Below, piece after piece: positions 37,754 to 49,387 of a stretch of DNA of 64,000 nt. The notes below the pieces were generated by a model, which saw only the letters and a program-made list of their open reading frames with translations, made no database searches and was not told where the DNA came from. The translations under genes and the position numbers were made by a program. How positions within the stretch are numbered: the first letter of the stretch is position 1; each line of letters starts with the position of its first letter. The DNA is from Rhea pennata (taxonomy: Eukaryota > Chordata > Aves > Rheiformes > Rheidae): contig NC_084677.1 in the NCBI RefSeq assembly GCF_028389875.1, positions 9,962,017 through 10,026,016 of the forward strand, in the 5' to 3' direction.

Positions 37754-40700
37754 AAATGGGGCTTTTACCCTCTCTGCATGTGCCTGGTCAGCACCTGCTG
37801 CTCTGGTGGCTACAAAGCTGATTGCACCCAGGTGCCATTTAACCACTGTTTCTAGGTAAGGCTGGATAAGAATTGCAAACATAAGGTAGAAGGTATGATA
37901 TTGATTGCTAAGCACCAGAGTGGAAACATGCCATGCTTTGTTTGCTACACTATCATACATAAAAGGATCTTTATTTGCTCAGGAAAATGGTTTTAAAAGA
38001 ATGACTAAAAAATAATAGTCCAGGTCTTTTCTGTCTCTGGTATTGGATGTGTTTTAGGATTACTTCGGGTGTTACAGTTACTTCACAAGTTAGAAACTTG
38101 GAGTGTTTTTCAGTGTAGGTTAAAATTAATGAAAAATATGAATCCAAGAATCTTGGGGCCTGTAGAAAAATGCTGAATCTTACAGTTTTTGTGATGAGCT
38201 AATTGTAGTTGGTAATACCATAAACATAGAATTATCTATGAAAACATGCTGTGAAGATAATATAAACTTCCAGGGTATGTTATTTTCAAAACAGAGATAA
38301 ATATTTTTGCCTTCAACTCATTTTTGGAGGCCAAATTCATAATGTACTGAAGTGAGTAAAAAGCTGAAAAGCCAATGAGACATGTGGCCACTGGGAGAAA
38401 TTCTGCAACTTTTTGCAGTGACTCTGCTCACTTTGATTGAGGATTTCTCATTCTGCTATCAAAATGAAGAAAAAAACATCATGTTTTACTACTCAGAGAA
38501 ACATGAAAATGCCAGTAGATTTGCATAGACTTACAACTGAAATCTTGGTAATGCAGTTCCCATAGGAACATCCATTGTAATCAAATTCCTGGGATGTTAC
38601 TGTGTAATAATCAGATTCACTGATCTGGGCAAAGATAAACTTAGAAGTACAGCAGCCAAGAGTGCCATCCGTTGTTAAATCACAAATGAGAATGAATTTA
38701 GGTGCTGTTCAAGGGATGTGTGTTTCAGAGGTGTCCGTGGAGCAGGTTGGGTTGGTCGGAGGCAGGAAATACTCTGCAGCATTAACTGGATTTAGGCGTA
38801 TTATTTGCACTGGTACATTCCCATTCAGTATTTTGGGAAACTTTGACTTTTGCTTCACACGCAGTCATTGGATGTGATCCAGCCACATATATATTAGCAC
38901 TTTGAATTTGCATTTCTAGCCCTTGTTCACTGCATTATTTCTATGTTAAAAACTGCAAAATTTGGCATTTGAGGCCAGTGAAGTCCCTTACAACCATGAA
39001 GAGAGAGCTGCTCTGCTGCAGGAGGAGGGTGAGCGCCAAGTATCACTTAGATTTCTTTCCACCAGTGCTGTAAAACTTGAAGTTTATTTGCAACTCCTTA
39101 AAAAAGAAACAAAGCCTTATATAAAGCTGTCTAACTTCCGTGGAAAAAAAGCACTTACCCATCAGCTCACAGCATCCTGGGTACATTGCACATGTTAATA
39201 ACATAATTCTTGTCTCCTTTGTTCTTTGAAGGACACTTGATATTTTTGCCATGGTTTAAGTCCGCTCGATGCTTGTAAAAGGTGTCCTAGTGACAGCGCG
39301 GAGGGTGAGATTTCTTCTTTACGAGGTACAACCTGGGAAAACTTTGCGGACATGCTGTGTGCCAAGGGAACGTCCCCGATGGGTGGGATGGTATTTGTGA
39401 CTCTCCACTGAACTACGTGTCTGGAGCTGGCTGATATCTTTGCTCTCATTTGATTGAGTCGTGACTGTAGCCCTCCTTCTCCAGATGTCAGCTGTGTGTT
39501 GATTGGCCGTTTTTTGTATCCAGATGTGTTCCTTGCATCTGCAGCGTGTGTGACCTGTTCCTCTTAATACTGGTTTGAGAAAATACACTTGTCCTTCCTA
39601 GAAGTTGTGAGATTTCTAAGTGTTGGTAAGCTTGCTTGTGCACGGTGCAGCCTCAAGAACGTGAGGTACTCTTAGGTGTCTGTCTTCAATTTGGAACATT
39701 TTTAACAGGATGCCTACCCAAGCCTCGTGCTCCAAAGTAAAGATCTTAAAAAGAAAGGACAATTGAGGTCTTTCTCTGCAGAAACTGATTTTCCGTTACC
39801 CTTTTCATCTGCACAGTACGGCTGTGTCTTCCTTACAAATGATAGTTAATTTTTGTGAAGTAGTTAACCTCTGACGGGAGGGGAATTGTAAAATGTAATG
39901 AGTTTCCCATTTTTATTATATGGAGCAAAATGGCAGAAGCAAAGATGTATATAAATTATGTTAATTATAATCAATTACTGTCAGTACCAAACGGTTAATG
40001 ATGACTCTGTCCTTGTGGTACAGTAAAGCTGTTGTGTGCTGTCAGGCCCCTTTGCTCCAAATGGTGTTGTGGAAGCAGACAGATTCCTGATTCTTCGAGG
40101 AGAATGGTAAGTGGGCTCAAGGATAAAAGATGAATATTTAATAGCATTAGGTTTGACTGTTAAATTAAGGCTCAAATATAGGACTGTTCTGAAACAATAA
40201 AGAATTGTGCTGACAAAATATCCTGAAACTAATTGAATAAGGGGTATCTGGTGCTATTCTGTAAGTGAAATTAATTTAGAAATTGTTCAATTAAATGCAT
40301 CCAAAAATAATAATAAAAAAACCTCTTATCTTACAAGTTGTACATACTATATATATAATATTTATGGCAATTGCAAAGTCTATATTTCAGTAAGGAACTG
40401 TTAAAAATCTATAGGTGTTTTCTTCCTACTCTGCATCCTATGTTGTCAGAAGAGCAAGACTGGAGGAATTCACACATCATTTTCCAGTCAAATAATATGT
40501 AACTTCCCACTCGGGACAGCTCTTAAGATGTCATTTGAGAGCACGCTTAGCTACAAGCGTTTGTTTAAGTGTGGTTGACTTCAGGGAGACCGTCATATAT
40601 CAAGCCTTCATTTCTTATCTAAACTCAGGGTTTCTGTGCAGTAGTTTAAAATACATTTCTATTTCTGGAACCGTGTAACGTACAGGAGACTGGATCCTCT

Positions 40701-41843
40701 GCTGAGTAATCCACGGTGGCTGTCCGGGCTGCGGTGGAGCAGTGTCAGCCTATGCTGCCGAGGAGGTGCCCTGGTGTGTTACTGCAAGCAGGGCATGAAG
40801 TCAAAGTCGAGCTGCCAGCTTGGCGAATTGCAGGCCAGCTTATGCATAGCAGTGGAAGGACGTACAGTGTTTAGAAAGAAAAGCTACTTAAATGATTGTG
40901 TCTGATTTTACAAATCATGAAACAGCCCGCGTACAGTGGGTTTTTGGGGGGAATAATACATTTTACTTGGGGGGGGGTGTTATTTAAAATGATATTGAAA
41001 TGTGGGGTCTGCTTCTGTTTGGTTTCATCTTCTGTAATAGCTACAGGTAAGCGGAACTGAGAGGGCTTTTGTGATGCTTCTTTTTGCTACAACTTTCCCT
41101 GGTTACACTGAGATTAGACTGCAATGGGATAAACAGCTCTTGTGTAGTAAAGTGGCTTAAAATGGTAATTCAATTTTTAGGATGGTGAAACATGGCAAAG
41201 AAAATAAGAATGCACAAATAATTTCTTAGTAACTGTCAGATAATAATTGGGTAAATAGAGACGTGCACAGCTGTGTTTTGCATGGAGTATTTTCCAGAAC
41301 TACTTGTGATAATTCTATAGCCAGGGCCATTTCTAAGTGGCTCCATCCCCATTTCATGTAGCACACTGGGGAATTTTTTCAGTTTTCATAATTAACCAGT
41401 TCTTCAAGTATTGGAGATCACAGTACAAAGAGAATGTGCTTTTAAAACTGCTGATTTTAGTCTACGGAAGTGGGACTAATTGTGAGAAAGGCTGTTTTGC
41501 TTGCATATCTCAGCTGCTTCACAAAACTGCATACATGATATGTACGTTTTCATATTAACCTCCTTTCTGCTAAGAGCACCTTGCTTTGCCGACTTGTTGA
41601 CATAGCCTTGCACTCTGTTTTTCTCCTCATTTCTGGAATGCATCAGTGTCACTAGAAATAGAAGTCGCAGGGGCATAGGTTGGGAATAATAGTGTATCAG
41701 TAGCTGGTTAATTGATTGAACTGCTCAAACCAGTGCAAGATTTGAAAGCATACCGCGCATGTGCTCCACTGGCTTGACGTACAGCGATGCTCCCTGCTGC
41801 GGTTGAGGCTGCCGCGAAGGCGCTGGACTGGTCCCTGTCGCGC

Positions 41844-41865
41844 TCTGAAATCAGCTGATTTCAGA
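41844..41865. repeat. 22-base perfect palindrome
   Basis: The sequence centred on TCAGCTGA, with arms TCTGAAA and TTTCAGA, equals its reverse complement over 22 bases with no spacer. The centre contains the E-box CAGCTG. Confidence 0.9.
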
Positions 41866-41872
41866 TGTGCCC

Positions 41873-41990
41873 CCTGGTCCCGTCCCCTCTGGTGCCGGGC
41901 ACGAGGGTTCCCGTGGGCCCCCCGCGCCCCTCCTGGTCCCGTCCCCTCTGGTGCTGGGCGCGAGGGTTCCCGCGAGCCCATGGCTCGCGC
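41873..41990. repeat. 59-base tandem duplication
   Basis: Two head-to-tail copies begin at 41873 and 41932. Each starts CCTGGTCCCGTCCCCTCTGG and continues with GCACGAGGGTTCCCG or GCGCGAGGGTTCCCG. A few substitutions separate them, mostly transitions, so the duplication is not brand new. Minisatellite-like. Confidence 0.9.
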
Positions 41991-42140
41991 CAGGTGCTGG
42001 CCTCTGCCACGCAGCAAGTGCCAGGTGCTGACACCTGTAGCGGTTTAATAAGTCATGTGCAGCAGTGCCAGGCTCGAGGAGGAGCCTCCAGGAGGGGCCG
42101 TTTGATAGATTCCCAGTTCTGCTTGGGCGGTCAGCTCTGA

Positions 42141-42272
42141 AACGATTAGAATCGTGGAATCGGTAAGGTTGGAAGGGACCTCTGGAGATCGTCAGTCCAA
42201 CCCCAAACAAGTGGCCCGTACAGGGATCAAACCCATGACCTTGGCATTATTAGCACCATGCTCTAACCAATG
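42141..42272 (-). mobile_element. tRNA-Ile-derived SINE with CR1 3' tail (TguSINE1-like)
   Basis: On the minus strand the element begins with TTGGTTAGAGCATGGTGC, the anticodon loop CTAATAA (anticodon AAT) and the B-box-like GGTTTGATCCC, then GTACGGGCCA. This is the body of tRNA-Ile(AAT) with a few changes. It runs straight into a CR1 3' tail (GATCTCCAGAGGTCCCTTCC and the decayed ATTC tandem) ending near 42141. The 5' third of the tRNA, including most of the A box, is missing or unrecognisable beyond 42272. SINEs of this design are mobilised by CR1 enzymes and are described from passerine birds. It is not a functional tRNA. Confidence 0.85.
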
Positions 42273-42299
42273 GCAATTATAACCCTGCAATATCTTTTT

Positions 42300-42361
42300 C
42301 TTGCTGTTTATGTACATAATAAATTATTTTCTTGCTGTTTATGTACATAATGAATTATTTT
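42300..42361. repeat. 31-base tandem duplication
   Basis: Two adjacent copies begin CTTGCTGTTTATGTACATAA at 42300 and 42331 and differ at a single base (TAATAAATT versus TAATGAATT). A recent duplication in AT-rich DNA. Confidence 0.95.
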
Positions 42362-43309
42362 ACGTATTATCCCACAAGTTTGTAGGAGCTAGAAGCAGTT
42401 TTTGTTTCTTTGTTCCTGTGCTTTTTGACATTTGTGACATTTAATTGTACTTTGTTATATGCAGTAACTGTTACCTAGCATTTGCAATTGCTTGTGACTC
42501 TCTGCTAGTGTTCATTTGTTTTTACAGAGCAAACAAAAATTTTCTAATTACGAAATTGATAATTAAATCATGGTGCTGGAAGAGCAACTACTTAGTACCC
42601 ATAAAAAGACACTAAGTTCATTATTTGTAAATTATGTAGAGGCTAATTTGGTTCTGTCCTTCAGCAGCATTTTGTTTCTTAGAAGATAGGAAACACTCAA
42701 GTCTTGATTGCTGTCTCCAAAGCTCCTTTCTGGCAGCTTGGTTTGGAGGTGCTGTTAGTGCTGTGTCGTGACGCTTGCTAGCTGGGCAGAAGCGCCCTAT
42801 GCATGCCAGAAAGTTTTTTGCAGGGGCAGGAGGAAAGCAAAAGACAATTTAAATAAATCAATGAAGCTTTATCAGCGAGTACCAGATCAGGCTCACGGTA
42901 ACCTTTCTCAAAGTCTGCTGCCGGTTCCTTTGCCTTTGAAAGCCCAGAAGTGCACCGCTTCAGAGCTGGGATAAATGGAGGTCATTGCCTTTTGATTTTA
43001 GACATCAAACTGGTGACTGACATACTTTTCTTACGCATTTTTTCCACAAATAGCTTGAGTGCGTAACTGTATTCGTTATAGCCTAACCTTTTAAAGACAG
43101 AGATATTAGACTGTTACAGTTCTTACCTCATTTTTAAATTCTAAGGTGGAAGAGAGGTTAAGAACACAGCCAGTCTCTGCTCCAGACTTGTTTCTGTGAC
43201 CATGTGCTGGGCTCCTTTTTTTCCAAGTATAAAGTGTAAATAACAGTATTTTACTCTCCGAGTCATAGGTGAGTTTGGCAGCCTGGGCCAGAGGTTCCTG
43301 GAGCTGCGT
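42362..43309. other. Intron-like non-coding DNA
   Basis: AT-rich and complex with no gene or repeat that I can support. Short open frames only. Confidence 0.6.
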
Positions 43310-44140
43310 GGGTGGCGTTAGTGTCCGTGATTTGTGTTTGCGTGGAAGTTTTAGCCGTTCGTAAGGAGGGCTCCAGCCCGGCGGGCTGGGGTTTGTCCAG
43401 AAGGCCTCGACAGATCCTCCGTGGTTCCCAGGCCGTGCCCCGCGGGAGGAAGCGCTCGGGTGACCACGGCTTTGGCAGCCGCCGGCCTGCTCGGCAGCGA
43501 CCCTTCGGCGTTCCCGCCGGGGGCAGAGCAAGGCTGCAAACCTCAGTCCGCGGCAGTGTGCCTGAGGCACACTGGCCGGTCTCAAAGGTGATTTGCGGCT
43601 TCGAGAGTTTGGAAGTGCCAGAGAAGCTGAAGCTCGAGGAAAGCCGTCGTTTGGCGCAGCCCTCTGCGGCGGGCCGAGCTTCGGCGTCGAAACGCTCCCG
43701 CACGCGTTTGTTCCGACCCGGCGGAAACCCTCCGGGCAGCGTCGCGGCGGGGCGGTCGCGGAGCCGGGGCTTTGTCTGCGCGGCTTGGCCGTCGGTCGGG
43801 TAAGCGAGCAGTCGCCGCCGCCGCTGAACCGAAACGGCACGTACTGAGCGACTGCAGGCACCCGGCTGGAGGGCGGCCTGCGGCCCGGCTCCGCGCGGCG
43901 CGCTCGGCAGACCGCCGCCGCCCGCCGGCGCGCGGGGCCTGCAGTGGACGGCTGCCTGTCTGGCTAGCAGGCCGGCCCCGCGTCTGGGAGGAAAGCGGAG
44001 GTTTCCTGTGTGCCCCCGCTTCGGGTGACGCCGGGAGGTGGATGTCTGGGCCGTGTCTGTGGCCTGTGAGTCACCTCAATTGACAGGAAAACGCGGGGTA
44101 ACTTCCCCGGGCTGAACGGAACCGGTGCTCGGTCTGCGGG
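43310..44140 (+). promoter_or_regulatory. CpG island, putative alternative promoter
   Basis: This is the largest internal CpG island, about 800 bases, with CG runs throughout and abrupt edges into AT-rich DNA. A strong plus-strand donor (TCGG then GTAAGC) lies at 43799/43800. It sits about 5.5 kb before the exon that carries the candidate start codon, the usual place for an alternative first exon. Frames of 146-251 residues on both strands are Arg/Ala/Pro/Ser/Gly-rich island shadows with no domain. Confidence 0.5.
43600..43799 (+). other. Candidate alternative first exon (5' end unknown)
   Basis: The 3' edge is defined by the donor GG|GTAAGC. The 5' edge (transcription start) cannot be seen, and 43600 is only a placeholder inside the island. 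Joined to 49291 it would be 5' untranslated sequence. The support is the donor, the CpG setting and the distance to the next candidate exon. Confidence 0.28.
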
Positions 44141-46959
44141 GTGCCAAGATAGCTCACGTTCCAGGCGTTTTTAAATTTTGTCTGCCTTTATACCATATAT
44201 AAAAAGATGTTTTTTAATGCAATGCATTTATGCTATGTGTAAAAAGTCTTTTCCGTATAAATTCCCCACTGGTTTGCGTTGTACTGCTAGTGACAGTGGT
44301 GGTAAACTCTGGTTCCAGCTTAGAAGCAGCAGTTTTTTTTCTCCACATAGTATGTGCCATGATACACCCACCAGTTTGGAAGCCCTTCCTTTACTGTGAT
44401 TTAAAAGAAGTTACCGATGACCTATTTTGCTTTACTTTTCAGGTGAAGTGACGTTACCGCGACCGTCCCAGGGGTAAACGCTATCTCTTTATCATTACCC
44501 AAAGGGTCACTGTGACAGCTCTGTTCTGAAAATCAGGGCACCGTACTTAAACTGTAATTGCTCCACAATGGATCAAGAGACTTTAGAATTAAGCTGAGTT
44601 TATACTAAACATGTCCATAGAAAGTGTTAATCAGAAATAGTTGCTTTATGGTGGGTTCTTGCTGTTCTAGCTTGAGTGACTTTCCAAAGTAGAGAGTCCT
44701 TCTCCTTTAGCTAACACCGTCAGCTCTAGGGTTAGCTTGTGTGTTTTCATGATTTCCTTGGAGACGCCTTCAAAACAACCAGCCTGAGCCTTCTTGCTCC
44801 CCAAGCTTGAACACTGAATATTGTCACCGTTCGGGCAATGCTGTTCGTTTTCTGTACGGAGGTAGTTTTGCAGCAGGATCTGAGGCCCTTCATGGGAAGG
44901 GTGGCATTGCAAAGAGTCCAGCAAGCTGGCGTGCCCCGACTGACGGCTTTCATTTTTGCATCGGGATCATCCAAACCCCCCAGTACTTTAGCCAGCCCTG
45001 CAACGACAGCATTAGCAAGCTGTAGAGGGCCAGTCTGGGAAATGGAGGCAGCAGAGGATCAAGGAGGCCCGCTGCGAGGGAGCTTTGCTCTCTGGCCATG
45101 ATGCTGCCTTCACCGAAGAATGTTTGTTATTTTGTTTATTTTATTGTTAAGTGACCTTGCTCCTTGTCAACCCTTTCTGCCCTCTTTTGCCACCTCCCAG
45201 CAGAGTTGTCACGGTTCTGACAGCATATGTTTTTTCTACTAGTACTAAACCATTTGGCTTCACATTCTTAATTTTTTTGTTTACCTATTTGTTTACATAT
45301 TAAACTGTTAGTTTTTCAAACAGTTTTGCTTAATATCTTTCTTCCTTCTGGCAGTTTATTTTGTTCCTTATAGCTAAATATGCTAGCTGGACTAGCACAC
45401 TTTCATGATGTCTTTATTTCCATTATTGTTTTTTTCTGTGATATTGTGGGTTTCTGAGCAAGTATTTGAATGGCTGAAACATGCAGTGAGGGCTAAATTC
45501 TGCAAGTTCTGTTTTCTTAGAGAATGCAAAATTTTTCTATTCAATTTCAAAATTATAGGCCTTATGCTGAAATCAGACCTGCAGCTGGTCTTCCTCGTTC
45601 AGAAACTGTTGTTTTCACTGGATATTTTGAAAACTATGACAGTATAGTATCTTTCTAAAAGGGAAAACAATGTACAGAATTGGGTAATAGCCCTCCTTCA
45701 GTTCAACATAACCAGGTGTACCAGGGAGGCAGTTGCCTTGGTACAGATGCTTGCATACTTTGAGTTGAAGATGTTGTTTAAGTGTTTTGCTAGCTCTGGC
45801 CCTTGAGGAAAAAAAATTTGCTTATAATTTTGGTGCACTGGCTTCTACTATCTTGCTAAGTCTTTTAATTATTTATTGGCGGTAATGCTGAAGGAGAGTG
45901 TGGATTTCAAAGACGCTTGTGCTTCAAATCGACACATGCAAACTGCCTTTAAATTGCCTGCTTTAGCATACAACGAGGAAGCCGGATCCATCAGATCAGT
46001 CCCAATCACTGGAGTGCAAATGCTATGCAAAGGTATAATGTGAAATTTCTAAAAAATTTGAACTGTCTTTTCCATAGTGCTTAAAGGCATACAACTCTCA
46101 TTGATATGGAAAGAAATTTTGAGCTCTCAGTAGAGCTGAGTAGAAAGAACTTTTTTCTAAACAGTTACTAATTTCAGAGATTTGAAATGTTTTTTACTCA
46201 CATTAAAATCAGATAAAATCCTTTGATATTTTCTTAAAAGGAGAGCAGCATGTACTGCCTCAGCACAGTGCTGTGCTGTGGACCAGAGAGCCCGGGGAGG
46301 TTCATGCATTCTCCCTGCTGCCCACCTGGCAGGTGACTTCTGTAATGCCAGTCCCAGGTAGTATCAGTTTCAGAGAGGTCCCTTCTCTACCAGCCTTTGC
46401 AGCATAGTGGAAATGCTGGCTGTGAACTGGGAGAAGTGGCACGTGTGCTCCGAACGCCGTGTCTTGAGCATTGATACACCCCACAGAATAGAACAACTTG
46501 ATACGATGTAGGGACCTGGAGATGGTCATCAGCTCAAGCCTGTTCAAGATACAGGAACTGAAAAGTTTTGCTTGTTACATCTGAAATAACAGGTAGAAAT
46601 CCTTGAGTAGAGATAGGTAATGAAGGAAAGAATGCATTTATGTTACTTAAGTTTAGAGCAACTTTAGAGTTGGCATTTATTACATAGTCACAGCTCGTAG
46701 CTGGAAATTCAGTTCAGGAGCAACTCTTTGTCCGTAGGTTGTATTCATAGAAAACTCTTTTCAGTTGGGGTTGTACAATATCTTGTTACCATATCTAAGG
46801 ACTGGTTTGGTATTTGTTTAAATTCTGACGCTTATCTCTTACCTTCCCCTAAGATCTTTGACTCTTAGGTTGTGGTTCACAGACACGTATCCTGTGGAAA
46901 AGCAGATTTACACAGTTCCTCTTTATTTCTGCTGTCATTTCAAAGAATGACAGAATGAC

Positions 46960-46995
46960 CCAGATCAATTCCCTAATCCAGATCAACTCCCTAAT
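46960..46995. repeat. 18-base tandem duplication
   Basis: CCAGATCAATTCCCTAAT is followed directly by CCAGATCAACTCCCTAAT, with one difference. A recent short duplication. Confidence 0.9.
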
Positions 46996-47357
46996 TCAGT
47001 TCTCCATGCAGCCCCACAGATAGGTTGACTGGAACAACTGAGACAGTAGGAGCCAACTTGAGAAACAAGGAGCAAAGGCAGGATGGGAATTAAAGAAAAG
47101 GAGGCAGCAGTGAATGCCTCAAACCAGCTAATGTTGGTGTGGCTGTGTGGATCTAACTGCACTGCAAATAAACATGGGGATTTCATTTCCACAGCTATTG
47201 GTTCAACATCTTTCCCTAAGATGAAATTATGTTGTTGTGTTGATGACATGGGTGACCCGCTCTGTGTATGAGCGTGCGTAGGGAGGGTGAGTGAGAAGCC
47301 AGGCTACCTTTGAGATCAAAAGATTTGTCTTAAAACTGAATAGGAGAAGTCTTGTGT

Positions 47358-47375
47358 GGGGGCGGGGGGGGGGGG
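47358..47375 (+). repeat. G-rich homopolymer tract
   Basis: Five G, one C, then twelve G. It can form a G-quadruplex and is error-prone in sequencing. Confidence 0.85.
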
Positions 47376-49290
47376 AAGGTTGTGAAAGGAATTTTACTCT
47401 AGTCTCCTAGATGGCCAAGATTTTGACTTGGACCTCAGCTATGTAGTAGCAAAGATGGGATGTCTGCCCGAAGGAGCGGTGTGCCAAGCCCGAGCAGTGT
47501 CCGGAGCGGGGGCTTCGCTGCGGGGCAGAGCCCTGGCTCAGAGACTGGGCACTCGGTCAGTGGTGGTAGGTGGTATCCCTGTAAATGCGAATACCAGGTA
47601 GGGTGACTTGTAGCCAGAGGCAAAGTCTTACATTACAGATTTAATTAAGTAGTCTCAGGAAATATGCATCATTTGAGCATTTAACATACAGCAGGAACTT
47701 TGGGTCAAAGCCAAAGGATAACATGAATTAAACCACATTTTAACCATGTACATTACAAGGATTTATAGTCTTTGCTGGAAATAAACAATACATTACTGTA
47801 GTGTCATAACTGGTGTTATATATGACCTTATAAGAGGTGGTGATCTCAGGTAAAAAATGAAATATTTCTTCCCAGCTATCACAATTCCATGTTTTTCTCA
47901 GGTTTGAAATTGCTTTTGGAATATAGCCTGGAAAGAGCAATTACACTTGTATCATTTTATATATATATAAAGTAACTTACTTTTAGGCAAATTTGCACAG
48001 CTTACTTGTATACAGGTGCATAAAGATATCGTAATACTCATTTAATCATGAGATACCATCTCATGGATTGAGAACAAACTTGTAATTTCAGAGCAAAATA
48101 CAAAACTTGCTTCTTCCATTTAAGCTTCTGTTATGTATTACTCCAGACTAACAAAAATAGTATGAAACAATAAATAGCTTAGAGTGTGTTGTGTGAGAAA
48201 GTAAGTGTGCATTTAGCAGTGAAGCGAAACAAAGACGTTATCAGCACAGTCATGGCCAGTCACCGTTTTATCAGATGAGGGAAAAATGGAGTCACAAAGC
48301 ACTTGCAGCGTCTCCTTCGAGATCCCAGCGTGGGTCACTAGCCAAGCCTCGACGTTAGGTTTCCAGAGTTTCAATCCCAAGTGACTCGATGCTGGAATTG
48401 CAGAAATATTTCTCTGTTGTAGCTTCGTCCCTGCCGTGTCGGCAAGCTTGTATCGTGTAGAGGGAAAAACCAGCTCGGAAGTACCCCTCTGGTATATTTT
48501 GAGGAACAGGATCTGAGATCAGTACATCGGTGCGGAGTGGGTCGTATCTGTGGTACGGCTGCAGGTCCAGGCCCTGACCTTCCTGAGCGCGTGTTCCCGT
48601 CGCTTTGGTGTCGCGCTGTGGCTGAGCGGCGGCTTCCGTGCTGGGCTCCGCAAGGGCAGTGCCCGTTCCTTTCAGTGGATGCTGCGGTTGGTTTCCAGAC
48701 AGGGCAGGGGACCAAAACAATTTTCTAAGTTTGTCTTCGTTAAATCCATTTAACGAAATGGACATAAATGCAAAGAATGATTCTGGCTCTGGCAATTAAT
48801 TGAATAAAATGTAACAGTTTAGGATGACTCTGGGCAAAGTTCCAACAGTTGGTGACCGCGGAGCAGAGTCGCAGAGAGATTTCTACGGTTTCCGCCGTGT
48901 TTGGGGACATAAAATCCTCTGCTGGCTTTGAAAATGCCCCAAATTCAATACAGGAAGCTGAGGTGGGTCTGTGGTGGTTCGTGTGTGTACCTGTCTACCT
49001 CTGTAAAAGGAACTGATGCTTGGGCAAGAGGGAGATAAACTGATGAAAGAGATGGCTGCACTGCCCAAGGCTGCTTCTGTACGAGTAGGTGATAAATAAC
49101 TGTTCTCAGTAGCTGCCAATGAATGACCCGTTATTGTGAGAATATTTTCATAACTAAAATCAGTGCAGTTTCTGTAACGCCTGGCTGGGCTGGTTGTTTT
49201 TTGAAGACCTGCTTGTTGCCTTCTACAGATGACTCTGCTAGCTGGGCTTTTTCACCAGGACCATGATTTCTAAGTTTACTTTTCTTGTAG

Positions 49291-49387
49291 TTAACTTTGA
49301 GACAGCCATTCGAAGTGTTCCCTTGACATGCCGTTGAAGCAGGATGGCTCTATCACCTGTAGAATCATCTATATATGTCCATGGAAG
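49291..49387 (+). other. Candidate exon carrying a translation start
   Basis: The acceptor TTTACTTTTCTTGTAG precedes it and the donor GGAAG|GTATGC ends it, giving a 97-base exon. All three frames contain a stop in the first 48 bases (TAA at 49292, TGA at 49324, TGA at 49336), so it cannot be an internal coding exon read through from upstream. It is then either the first coding exon or untranslated. Together with the candidate exon at 31694 and the islands at 1 and 43310 it suggests a gene with long 5' introns and non-coding leader exons. Confidence 0.45.
49344..49387 (+). CDS. Candidate start of an unrecognised protein (first 14 codons)
   Basis: The ATG at 49344 has A at -3 and G at +4, a strong Kozak context. 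It opens MALSPVESSIYVHG plus two bases of the next codon at the donor. I do not recognise this N-terminus and it shows no signal peptide. A competing ATG at 49328 (G at -3, C at +4, weaker) opens a different frame that also stays open to the donor for 20 codons (MPLKQDGSITCRIIYICPWK). Only one, if either, is real. A scanning ribosome would meet the weaker one first. The 49344 frame is continued without a stop by the open frame at 54599. Confidence 0.33.

Larger units (their letters stand above)
31964..41759. other. Intron-like non-coding DNA with duplicated segments
   Basis: No gene is supported. The notable content is two pairs of diverged duplicated segments listed separately (33159/35821 and 36598/37675) and a TG/TA/CA alternating run at about 36459-36517. 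Open frames of 60-116 residues show no known domain. At 40440-40640 and 40700-40900 the sequence is complex and moderately GC-rich, possibly regulatory, but I see no specific motif that decides it. Confidence 0.5.
41760..42130. other. GC-rich patch with palindrome and minisatellite
   Basis: About 370 bases of high GC. It contains the perfect palindrome at 41844-41865 and the 59-base tandem pair at 41873-41990, and borders the SINE at 42141. Frames on either strand are Pro/Arg/Gly-rich and reflect the tandem repeat, not a protein. It may be a small island or a decayed repeat. Confidence 0.5.
44141..49290. other. Intron-like non-coding DNA
   Basis: No gene is supported. It includes an 18-base tandem pair at 46960-46995 and a G-rich tract at 47358-47375. 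The 146-residue minus frame at 48355-48795 has no domain. Its last bases are the acceptor of the exon at 49291. Confidence 0.55.

Noticed and set aside
42240-42272. tRNA-Ile gene on the minus strand
   Set aside because: Only part of the tRNA body is present, the 5' third is lost, and it runs directly into a CR1 tail, so it is a SINE.
43106-43861. 251-residue minus-strand open frame in the 43 kb CpG island
   Set aside because: Arg/Ala/Pro/Ser/Gly-rich, overlapped by long frames on the other strand and in other phases, no domain. Stops are depleted by GC content, not by coding.
48355-48795. 146-residue minus-strand open frame
   Set aside because: No domain, competing frames on both strands, and no splice-site support.
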